From NCBI GenBank assembly GCA_002430125.1, contig DJBQ01000183.1, positions 1 to 5,963 of the forward strand: DNA of 5,963 bases. The letters run 5' to 3'. The stretch is from Rhodobacterales bacterium UBA5972 (lineage in GTDB: Bacteria > Pseudomonadota > Alphaproteobacteria > Rhodobacterales > Rhodobacteraceae). A program made the position numbers and the translations under genes. Shown here piece after piece: positions 1-5,963 of this stretch; the stretch's first letter is position 1; every line of letters begins with the position of its first letter. Below the pieces are notes generated by a model. That model was not told the DNA's origin. It saw only the letters and a program-made list of their open reading frames with translations, and did not search any database.

Positions 1-8
1 CCGCAGCC

Positions 9-320
9 CTATTTATTTGAACTGATCCAGTGCGACATCAAACCAGCATCGCGAAAGCATTCGTCAGGCACGTTCATCCGGCGGCGGCGGGCGATTTTTT
101 CCGCGTAGGCCACTTGTTTGGAGGTCGCACCGGGCGAACGGTCATAAACCGCCGAGGCGGTCTTGAAGGCATTTTGGTGCGAGGCAATCCAATTGGACAG
201 CGCGCGCCGGTCAGCAATATCATCCGCCGGAATGGCCTGATGCAGCCGCAGCGCGATTTTCCGGGCATAATCAACCTGAGCAGGGGTCGGGCCGGGGATC
301 AAGGACGTTTCAGTATACAT
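9..320 (-). CDS. Small two-repeat protein, probably SOS-regulated
   Basis: The product is 103 residues from the ATG at 320-318. It consists of two copies of one motif at an exact 54-residue period without gaps: T12/T66, Q15/Q69, V16/V70, YA 18-19/72-73, KIA 21-23/75-77, P31/P85, LS 41-42 against M95-S96, and WI 44-45/98-99. The pattern TxxQVxYAxKIAxR...P...SxWI resembles short repeats I associate with C-terminal ends of some bacterial topoisomerase III-like proteins, but I cannot name a family with certainty. It is soluble and rich in Arg/Lys, with no signal peptide or membrane segment, so a nucleic-acid-related role is possible but unproven. The frame is open up to an ATG at 386. I prefer 320 because the promoter and LexA box lie between the two ATGs and would otherwise be coding, and because the repeats begin just after it. 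The Shine-Dalgarno match is weak. It is a separate transcription unit, 134 bases after the methyltransferase stop. Confidence 0.75.
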   Translation of the reverse strand: MYTETSLIPGPTPAQVDYARKIALRLHQAIPADDIADRRALSNWIASHQNAFKTASAVYDRSPGATSKQVAYAEKIARRRRMNVPDECFRDAGLMSHWISSNK

Positions 321-351
321 GGCAGTCACCGTCTTTCGTTTGGTCAATAGG

Positions 352-385
352 GAACAAAAATAGAACATCGTGTTCCACTTGTCCA
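352..385 (-). promoter_or_regulatory. Promoter with overlapping LexA (SOS) box
   Basis: On the minus strand a -35-like TGGACA (385-380) is followed by a 17-base spacer and a -10-like TATTTT (362-357). A direct repeat GTTC-N7-GTTC occupies 366-352 and covers the -10 hexamer. Both half-sites are perfect. This spacing is the established LexA operator form in alphaproteobacteria such as Rhodobacter. The box would let LexA block RNA polymerase, and its distance of about 32 bases from the ATG at 320 gives a short leader. A second inverted GTTC half-site (372-375 on the plus strand) lies next to it and may be chance. I infer SOS induction of the small gene at 9-320; it has not been shown. Confidence 0.65.
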
Positions 386-454
386 TATGATGCGGTGAAA
401 ATTTTTCAGACTACCAGATGGGTTGCAGCCGCTTCACGAAGGTTTGAACGGGTT

Positions 455-1233
455 TCAGGCGCGTTCCATCAGGTAACCACGGCTTTCCGAAGCGCCAAGC
501 CACGGATGGGTGGTGATTGTGTGGGCAAGCTCGGGAATAAGCCATGTGTCGCGGATGACATAGCCGGAATGGGTCAGTTCTGCCTCGAAATTTTGTCGAT
601 TTCGGATCCGGTAAGGCACGCGGTTGGGGCTGATCTGTTCCAGCGTCACCAAGGCGTCACCATCCCGCATGGCGACTTTGTTCAACAGGATATGCATGGG
701 TGGTTCTGGCAATGCCTTGATAAAATCGGTAAAAGGCGTGTCCAGATATTGCAGCAAACCAGAGGCCAGCAACAGATCTGCAGTGCCGGTTGCAGCGGGG
801 TTATCCTGAAAGTGGATTTGCGCTGGGATGTCGCCGAGCGCCCGCTTTTTCCTGGCGGTGTTGATGATTGCAGGAAGATCAAAAAACCGTCCATTCGGTG
901 CGCGAAAGATCAAGCAGCGGATCAAAGGCGATATACTTGGTGCCAAGATGCCCGCCTGCATCAACGATCCTGTAATCGTCGGTAATCAGACGTTGCAGCC
1001 AGAACAGGATGGGGTAATCCCACGGGGTGATTTTGCACATCGCCTGAAATGAAACCTCGGCCACGGCATCGTCGTCATATCCAGCGCGGCTTTGTGGTGG
1101 CAGGCTGGCGATGGCTGTGGTTCGATCGCCAAAAGCCCCGGCAAAACGTGGCGGACGGGCGGTGCCGACCTGCATCCGGGCGCGATACCCGCGCGCGCAG
1201 GATCGCGGCTTTGAGGGTGGAACGCAGAGTCAT
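455..1233 (-). pseudogene. TIGR04325-family methyltransferase, two frameshifts
   Basis: This is a putative SAM-dependent methyltransferase of the kind found in surface-polysaccharide clusters; its substrate is unknown. Three reading frames carry successive parts. The N-terminal part starts at the ATG at 1233, which has a good GGAG Shine-Dalgarno seven bases upstream and overlaps the preceding stop as ATGA. The middle part, about 1229-882, holds FAGAFGD, AGYDDD and the SAM-loop-like IVDAGGHLGTKY. The third part, about 887-455, holds DLPAII, ADLLLASGLLQYLD, HILLNKVAM, PYRIRNRQNF and a GYVIRDTW end. The second break falls in a run of six T (plus strand A 881-886). Removing one T joins EWTVF to DLPAII, the expected family order. 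The first break lies between 1229 and about 1150, perhaps in the alternating CG stretch near 1190-1198. Removing two bases gives 258 residues, a normal length. If translation began at the ATG at 1175 instead, only the second frameshift would matter. Indels could be real or sequencing errors. Confidence 0.75.
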
Positions 1234-1312
1234 GGCTGATCTCCGGACAATCTGCGGCGCTGCAAGACGCCGGTCAGCGTGACCTCTAGCTCGGGTTGCC
1301 CTTGATCATCTA
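1230..1312 (-). pseudogene. 3' tail of a host gene cut off by the IS element
   Basis: On the minus strand an open frame enters from the IS boundary and reads DDQGQPELEVTLTGVLQRRR and six more residues to a TGA at 1232-1230. That TGA overlaps the methyltransferase ATG as ATGA, typical of tightly coupled operon genes, which is the main evidence that it is real. It is either the C-terminus of the polymerase-like protein at 2210-3475 or the end of another gene lost between the two IS flanks. It shows no membrane segment. The product cannot be named from 26 residues. Confidence 0.45.
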
Positions 1313-1369
1313 GTGTTCCCCACCTGACAAAGGATTCCCATTCTTGATCAGGTGTGTCACTGTCTGGAC

Positions 1370-2209
1370 ATGAGACGCGATGACATTTGTTTGTATTTGA
1401 ACCCCGCCGACCGTGGGCAGCTTCAAGCTCTGCTCACCGACCGAAACACGCCTCGCAAGGTTGTCTGGCGAGCCGAGATCGTGCTGGCGTCGGCAGATGG
1501 CTGTGGCACCAACGAGATCATGCGGCGCGCAGAAACGTCCAAGCCCACCGTCTGGCGCTGGCAGGCGCGCTATCTTGACGAGGGCGTGGCCGGGCTCAGA
1601 CGCGACAAGACCCGCCCCTCGAGGGTGCCGCCTCTGCCCCGGGAGACCCGGCTGAAGGTGATCACCACGACGGTGCAGCAGACCCCGCCCAATGCCACGC
1701 ACTGGAGCCGCGCCGCGATGGCCTAGGCGGTGGGCATTTCGCCGTCGAGCGTGGGGCGCATCTGGGCAGAAGCCGGTCTCAAGCCGCACCTGACGCGCGG
1801 GTTCAAGGTGTCGAACGACCCGATGTTCGAGGAGAAAGTCACCGATATCGTCGGACTTTACCTCGATCCGCCAGAGCGAGCGGTCGTGCTTTGCGTTGAC
1901 GAAAAGTCGCAGATTCAGGCACTTGACCGGACCCAGCCAGGGCTTCCCCTCAAGAAAGGTCGGGCGCAAACGATGACCCACGATTACAAGCGCCACGGCA
2001 CGACCACGCTGTTCGCAGCACTCGATGTGAAGTCGGGCATGGTCATCGGCGAATGCCTGCCGCGCCACCCACTGCCCGGCAGTGGTTTGCCCGCAAACCA
2101 CGAGAGGGGGGCCAGGGAGTTCCTGCGCTTTTTGCGCCGCATCGACCGCGCTGTCCTCAAGCCGCGCGACGTGCATCTCGTGCTCGACAACTACGCCACC
2201 CACAAGACA
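1370..2209 (+). pseudogene. IS630-family transposase, nonsense-mutated and truncated
   Basis: This is a DDE transposase. From the ATG at 1370 the protein has an N-terminal helix-turn-helix (about residues 46-66, GTNEIMRR...KPTVWRWQ), a linker RDKTRP, an in-frame TAG at 1724-1726 as codon 119, then the catalytic core. The first Asp is in LCVDEKSQ (codon 1898-1900) and the second in [10 protein letters not shown] (2186-2188). The third acidic residue, expected in an LNLVER-like motif, is missing with the last roughly 120 residues. Around 2069-2110 there is an extra stretch of about 11-14 codons between ECLPRH and AREFLRF, where relatives have only one or two residues. The GTG at 1352 is an alternative start. 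It cannot be active as it stands. Lying antisense to the host genes, it reads head-on against operon transcription. Confidence 0.9.
2069..2101. repeat. Two overlapping perfect palindromes inserted in the transposase
   Basis: The first palindrome is CCACTGCC-C-GGCAGTGG (2069-2085, 8-base arms). The second is GTGGTTTGC-CC-GCAAACCAC (2082-2101, 9-base arms). They share GTGG at 2082-2085, so the two hairpins exclude each other. The 33 bases are a multiple of three and contain no stop in the transposase frame. The last four bases, CCAC, repeat the CCAC just before the block (2065-2068), as a short target duplication would. Removing the 33 bases restores a shorter RH-ER-G-AREF joint closer to relatives. 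Confidence 0.6.
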
Positions 2210-3475
2210 ACCAGCTTTCAGGGCGCGGATTACGGCGTCACGCTTGGGCGTTTGGCTGATCGAAGGCAGCCGCGCCAACGTGTACAGAAACCCAAGAAAC
2301 AAGCTGGTGCCGATCAGCCCGATACTGGCCGGACATGCCAGCAACCAGTTTGATGCGCGCACCGATCCGATGCCCGCCCCCATCAGCCACGTATCCAGAA
2401 AACTCTGCCATGCATGGGTGTTCCAGCGCATGCGTTCGACCCCGGAACTGCTGTCGGCTTTGTCAAACGAGGCCGAGTCAAGGAAAGCGGTCAGCGGTTC
2501 GATCGTTTGGTAGGCGGTGAAAATCGCGAGCAGGGCCAGCCACGCGATTAAGCCGCCGCTGAACGCCAAAGACAGACCACGGCGGCTGATCTTGTTTTGC
2601 GCGCCGATCGTCACGGATATCAGCGCAAAGGTCAAAAGGAACACGAAACCGGCCACATAAGATGACGACGAGGTTGAGCGGATCAACAGAAAACCGCTGA
2701 TCGCCAACATCGCAAGCGCCAGCCCGCGTCTTTGGCCGAAAATCCAGTACTGCAGCCAGAACCCGAACAGCCCTAATGTGTAATATCCAAACGAGCTGGC
2801 CTCGGGAAAACCGCCGATCATCCGGGTAATGCCGCCCATGGTATTGCCCACCAGCATGTCGTAATTCGCGGTGCGGATCACATCCATCACGCTTTGCGCA
2901 CCAATGTTGACGGTCAGAACATCCGCCGCGCCAAGGGCCAGGTGCACGGCAGTGGCGACGATCATCGCGGTCAGAACCGGGCGCGGATCCGGGCGCAGGC
3001 GGAACACTGTTGCCAGTGCAAGAAACGTCATGGCGTCCAGCAATATGCGAAACAGTTGGGTGAAATTACCGCTTGTGGGCCGAAGCGGCACCAGAACGAT
3101 CGTGGTTTGATTGTCGGCGCGCGAAAGGCCAAAAACATCTGTGGCCCCCTGAAACAGGCGCGGCAGCAACACCGCCGAAATTATCGCAAACGCGACGAGC
3201 AGCATGATGTAAAATCCCGGCTGACCTGCGCGCATTGTGCTGGCAAGCCGCGCAATCCCGTCGGGCGTCAGAAACTCTATCGCGAACAGGGCCACCGCTG
3301 CCAAATCCATCACTCCGATAGACGCGCCGCCTACAGCTGGCAGGTTGAACGCCGCTGCGGCGCCAAACGGGGTTAACAGCAAGAAAAGCCAAAGACCGCG
3401 AAACGGTCCGCGCCACAGCAGCAAAAGGATCACTGCAAGCGCCAGAAATGTGCTGGGGACGATCTGCATTCCCAT
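2210..3475 (-). pseudogene. O-antigen polymerase/ligase-like (Wzy-type) membrane protein, C-terminus lost
   Basis: This is an inner-membrane protein that would polymerise or ligate lipid-linked glycan repeats at the periplasmic face. About 422 host codons remain. Hydrophobic segments lie near residues 7-20, 26-42, 52-69, 87-104, 142-158, 166-187, 231-246, 251-265, 273-290, 301-321 and 375-401. Conserved-looking parts are RMIGGFPEASSFG (218-230), the Ser-rich RSTSSSSYVAG (266-276), and WNTHAWQSFLDTWLMGAGIG (351-370) with the following SVRASNW, like the GxGxGS loop of Wzy/WaaL proteins. After ALKAG the frame enters IS DNA. By chance it stays open antisense through the IS and stops at 1312-1310, giving a 721-codon chimera. 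The start is the ATG at 3475, with AAGG four bases upstream. The ATG at 3469 is a close alternative. It overlaps the end of the glycosyltransferase gene by 40-46 bases, suggesting coupled translation. Family length suggests that only a short C-terminal part is missing. Confidence 0.8.
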
Positions 3476-4704
3476 GCCGCCTTGCCGACAAGTCGGTCAT
3501 AGACTGCAATCAAGGCGGTGACCCAGTTTTCCGGGGTTAGCCCCAGTTCGATATCGCCGGCATATCCGCGTTCACTGATGGCGCGGATTTCGGCGTCTGG
3601 CAGGGCGGCCACTTGCGCCAGGGTTTCCGTGAATTGCTGAATGTCGCGGATGTTACAGGCAAAGCCCAAGCCGTTTGACGTGATCTCGGGTGCCAAAAGG
3701 GCTGAATTTGGCAGGATCACTGGCAAACCGCTTTGCGAGGCCTCGACCGCGACCAACCCAAAGGGTTCGCGAAACCGCGGGGGCATGACCAAGGCACGGC
3801 AATTCTGGATCAGCGCGCCGATTTCCGCGCGGGTTTTCCAGCCGGGAAAGTCAAACTCCGGATGGCTGGTGGCCAATGAGGCACGCAAAGGGCCGTCGCC
3901 GATCACGGTTAAAGGCACACCCGCCTTTGTCGCTGCATTGACCAGTTCAACGATGCCTTTATCCGGCTCGATCCGGCCAACAAACACAAAGCCCTTGTTT
4001 TTTTCGGCTTTGATCCGACTTTCGCTGAACCGCAACGCCGGGTTTCGCATTGTCAGCAGGCGGTTTGCCGGATAGTCGGCCAACTCCATCTGGGGTCGCA
4101 TATCGGGATGGATCAAAACAACGGCACCCCATGGCAGTTTTTGGTCAAACAGGCGGCGAAACACCCCATGGCGCGCCAGCCGCCAACCTTTATGAACGTA
4201 CGAGCGCTTGTCGCAATTGGTCAAAGCACAGGACAGGCCAAGGGGTTTGCGGGTGCAATCCTGTTCCTTCTGAAAGTCAAAAAACACCCCGTTCGGGCAG
4301 GCCAAAAAGAAATCGTGACAATGGATCACTGTGCGGCTGGCAACCTTGCGCAGGGCAGCGAAAATGCTGGGCGACAATATTTGCCCCCACCCGTGGACGT
4401 GATAGATGGAGTCGGACGTGTCGCGGGTGGCAATGAACTCGGCGATCAGATTGCGGGTTTGATGGTTGTGAATGCCCTCCACGGCGGATTTCAACGGCCT
4501 TCGGCGCAGCAATTCCTGTCCCTTGGCGGCAATAATCTCGACCCCCAAAGCTGTAAGATCCGCATTGTCGCCGTCGTCCCCTGTGATGAAAGTCACGTTC
4601 AGACCCTTGGCGCGCAGCAGTTCTGCTGACAGCAAGGCCAAGGCTGTGGCCCCTCCGCGCGCGGTCGCCGTGTCGCTGATAACGACGACGAGCTTAACCG
4701 TCAT
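3430..4704 (-). CDS. GT4-family glycosyltransferase
   Basis: This cytoplasmic GT-B fold enzyme would add a sugar from a nucleotide donor to the growing lipid-linked repeat unit. Over 424 residues it has an N-terminal acceptor domain with the glycine loop RGG (16-18), and the GT4 subgroup signature CHDFFLACPNG (129-139) followed by cysteines 150, 159 and 164 (C136-x13-C-x8-C-x4-C). The C-terminal donor domain has FVFVGRIEPDKG (239-250), LTVIGDGP (265-272) and the E-x7-E motif EPFGLVAVE (313-321) that binds donor phosphate and sugar in this family. It is the only unbroken gene of the polysaccharide operon here. The start at 4704 is the first ATG after an in-frame TGA, but it has no clear Shine-Dalgarno. 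The last 20 or so residues after VYDRLVGKAA look unlike family ends and overlap the polymerase start. Donor and acceptor sugars cannot be told from sequence. Confidence 0.9.
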   Translation of the reverse strand: MTVKLVVVISDTATARGGATALALLSAELLRAKGLNVTFITGDDGDNADLTALGVEIIAAKGQELLRRRPLKSAVEGIHNHQTRNLIAEFIATRDTSDSIYHVHGWGQILSPSIFAALRKVASRTVIHCHDFFLACPNGVFFDFQKEQDCTRKPLGLSCALTNCDKRSYVHKGWRLARHGVFRRLFDQKLPWGAVVLIHPDMRPQMELADYPANRLLTMRNPALRFSESRIKAEKNKGFVFVGRIEPDKGIVELVNAATKAGVPLTVIGDGPLRASLATSHPEFDFPGWKTRAEIGALIQNCRALVMPPRFREPFGLVAVEASQSGLPVILPNSALLAPEITSNGLGFACNIRDIQQFTETLAQVAALPDAEIRAISERGYAGDIELGLTPENWVTALIAVYDRLVGKAAWECRSSPAHFWRLQ

Positions 4705-4802
4705 TTCGTTGGCCGCCGTGTCCGCGCCATGGTTTTGCGGGCTGTTTCATTTTTGCTGCGAGCCGACAAAGGAAACGGCCCGAAACCCAGCAGATTTTGA
4801 AC
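4705..4802. other. 98-base gap between hydrolase and glycosyltransferase genes
   Basis: No promoter, terminator hairpin or RNA is convincing here. On the minus strand the frame of the hydrolase gene stays open for 33 codons past its TAA and ends in a TGA overlapping the glycosyltransferase ATG as ATGA. This could mean an ancestral, longer hydrolase end or be chance. Confidence 0.4.
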
Positions 4803-5963
4803 TTATCGCGTTTCGCGTAAGGTGATCCGGTAATCCGTCACATCGCCAACAGAATTTCCGTTCTGCCCGACATTGAAATCCAGTTGATCGCCGGTCTTTA
4901 GAATCAGAGGCTTGCTGACATAACTATGGGCCCCTTTACCGGACCAGGTTGCCAGTTTGTGGCCGTTCAGCGTGACCGAGATGGACACGCCGTCGCCCTG
5001 ATCAGTCCGGACCGCCCAAAGTGCTTTAACGGAAAGGCCAATCCGGCGATCTGCGGAGTATCTGTGGACAACTTCAACCGGGCTATTTTTGTTGCCATCG
5101 GGACGCAGAAAGCTGTCGGTCAGGCGGATATTGCCATTGGTAGGATAGGCAAGCGACGGTGTCCACAACGTCGCCGGGCATTCCTGATCAGGGCTGAGCA
5201 CCATCGCAATTTCCTGACCCTTGCGCCGGGTAAATCGTTTGACGGATCGGTGACAACCCAGTCCTCGCCTGTTTCGGGATAGCCGAATTGGTGCATACTG
5301 TCGGCGACAATGGTTTGCGCTGACAGCGTTACATTTTCGCCAATTGTGATGGGCTGATCGCCAATTACCAGCATGGGGCGTTCCATAGACAGGGTCAGGT
5401 CATTGCCGGCGATTTGTGATCCCGTGGCATCAAACGCCTCAAGACCTTGAGAGAGTGTCATCGCGCGTGGCTCACCCCAGATGACAAGACGGGTTTCTTC
5501 AAACCGGCAGGCATAGGTAAATGGGTCAGGTGCAAAATTTGCCGCATGGCGACCGACCAATTGTTGCTGGATGAACCCGAAACTGCGCCCGACATTGGTG
5601 ATACCGCCTTTGGCATCAATCAACGGCACCAAACCATCACCGCGCGCACTGAGCGGATACCAAACCAGACGGGTCACACCGGCAAGAGCCATCTGGCAGA
5701 AGCCTTCTAACAGTTTGGCAGGCGCCTGGATTGGATCGGTGCTGCCAAATTCGGTGACTTCAATTGGCATCAGCCGCGCCTGCGGGATACGCCGCACGAG
5801 CGCAACCTGACGGGCCAGTTGTTCCACCGACGTTGAGTAAGGATGGATCGCCAGCGCATCCATATAGTCACCGCCACCAAGCGCAAAAACCGGGCGCAGA
5901 TAGGCCAAAGGGATGGCCAGCGTTGAACAACCCAGAATGCGGACATTGGGGTTTGCTGCCTTG
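4803..5963 (-). pseudogene. Glycoside-hydrolase-like protein with C-terminal beta-sandwich, partial and frameshifted
   Basis: The frame is open to the right window edge, so the start and probably any signal peptide lie outside. The visible part begins KAANPNVRILG and has features of a GH39/GH5-like TIM barrel: DALAIHPY (His codon 5845-5843), then IEVTEFGS, where E in TEFG (5752-5750) fits the catalytic nucleophile. LVWYPL and LIDAKGGITNVGRSF follow. The acid/base Glu would be upstream of the window. A second, beta-rich region ends with GDQLDFNVGQNGNSVGDVTD, resembling a carbohydrate-binding sandwich. The frame breaks at about 5220-5230: NDLPG is followed in another frame by KGQEIAMVLSPD. Adding one base there joins them and gives 386 visible residues. 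In polysaccharide operons such enzymes (compare PslG of Pseudomonas) trim or release the polymer in the periplasm. This role is inferred from context. Confidence 0.7.

Larger units (their letters stand above)
1313..2209 (+). mobile_element. IS630-family element, right end deleted
   Basis: About 0.9 kb remains of an element that in this family is usually 1.1-1.2 kb. The left boundary is placed after the TA inside CTAG at 1310-1313, because IS630 elements insert at TA, often in CTAG. The first transposase codons follow about 57 bases later. A subterminal inverted repeat CACCTGA (1321-1327) / TCAGGTG (1348-1354) lies in that leader. The right boundary is where transposase similarity stops abruptly after ATHKT and polymerase coding begins on the other strand, at 2207-2213. 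No right terminal repeat or second TA copy is present, so a deletion must have taken the IS right end and probably flanking host DNA. The exact left end is inferred, not matched to a known IS. Confidence 0.75.

Noticed and set aside
363..375. A second LexA-like inverted site GAAC-N5-GTTC
   Set aside because: The Gram-positive form has N4 spacing and the alphaproteobacterial form is a direct repeat. This arrangement fits neither and overlaps the better site.
387..454. Possible terminator after the methyltransferase
   Set aside because: Only a four-base stem (CTTC-AC-GAAG, 432-441) is present, with no T-run. The palindrome TGAAAATTTTTCA at 396-408 is short and AT-rich and has no clear role.
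395..985. Plus-strand open frame of 196 codons
   Set aside because: It lies fully antisense to the methyltransferase core, has no recognisable motif and no convincing ribosome site. The minus strand carries clear family motifs.
2069..2101. Integron attC, CRISPR repeat or rho-independent terminator
   Set aside because: There is no repeat array, no attC core sites and no T-run after the hairpins. The block is in frame inside a transposase.
4108..4629. Plus-strand open frame of 173 codons, with others across 2871-4825
   Set aside because: These are antisense shadows of the polymerase and glycosyltransferase genes, with no domain or start signal of their own.
4701..4802. Readthrough extension of the hydrolase past its TAA to an ATGA overlap
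   Set aside because: The overlap with the next start is suggestive, but an in-frame TAA precedes it and 33 open codons can occur by chance in this base composition.

Overview
The window looks like part of a cell-surface polysaccharide (exopolysaccharide or capsule) gene cluster from an alphaproteobacterium, most likely of the Rhodobacterales/roseobacter type. The case rests on protein content (a TIGR04325-type methyltransferase, a GT4 glycosyltransferase with the HDFFLACPNG/cysteine signature, an IS630-type transposase), on moderately high GC, and on a direct-repeat GTTC-N7-GTTC LexA box, the form used in alphaproteobacteria. Genus assignment is not possible by eye.

All host genes read on the minus strand, so the operon runs from high to low coordinates. 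From the right edge: a secreted or periplasmic glycoside-hydrolase-like gene (5' part outside the window, one frameshift near 5220-5230); a GT4 glycosyltransferase (3430-4704, intact); an O-antigen-polymerase/ligase-like membrane protein (Wzy type) starting at 3475 and cut after about 422 codons; a decayed IS630-family element (about 1313-2209, plus strand); a 26-codon tail of a host gene whose stop overlaps the next start as ATGA; a TIGR04325-type methyltransferase (455-1233) that needs two single-base corrections; and a separate small gene (9-320) with its own promoter and an SOS box.

Together the glycosyltransferase, polymerase, hydrolase and methyltransferase would assemble, polymerise, trim and modify a surface glycan. 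In this copy the pathway is probably dead: the polymerase is truncated and both the hydrolase and methyltransferase are out of frame. The IS is itself degraded by an in-frame TAG, an unusual palindromic in-frame insertion, and loss of its right end. That loss probably removed adjacent host DNA as well. Some single-base indels could be sequencing errors, but the IS insertion, nonsense codon and deletion cannot be explained that way.

The least expected element is the small gene at the left: a 103-residue protein made of two ungapped 54-residue-period repeats resembling the short C-terminal repeats of some topoisomerase III proteins. It sits behind a promoter whose -10 region is overlapped by a LexA box.
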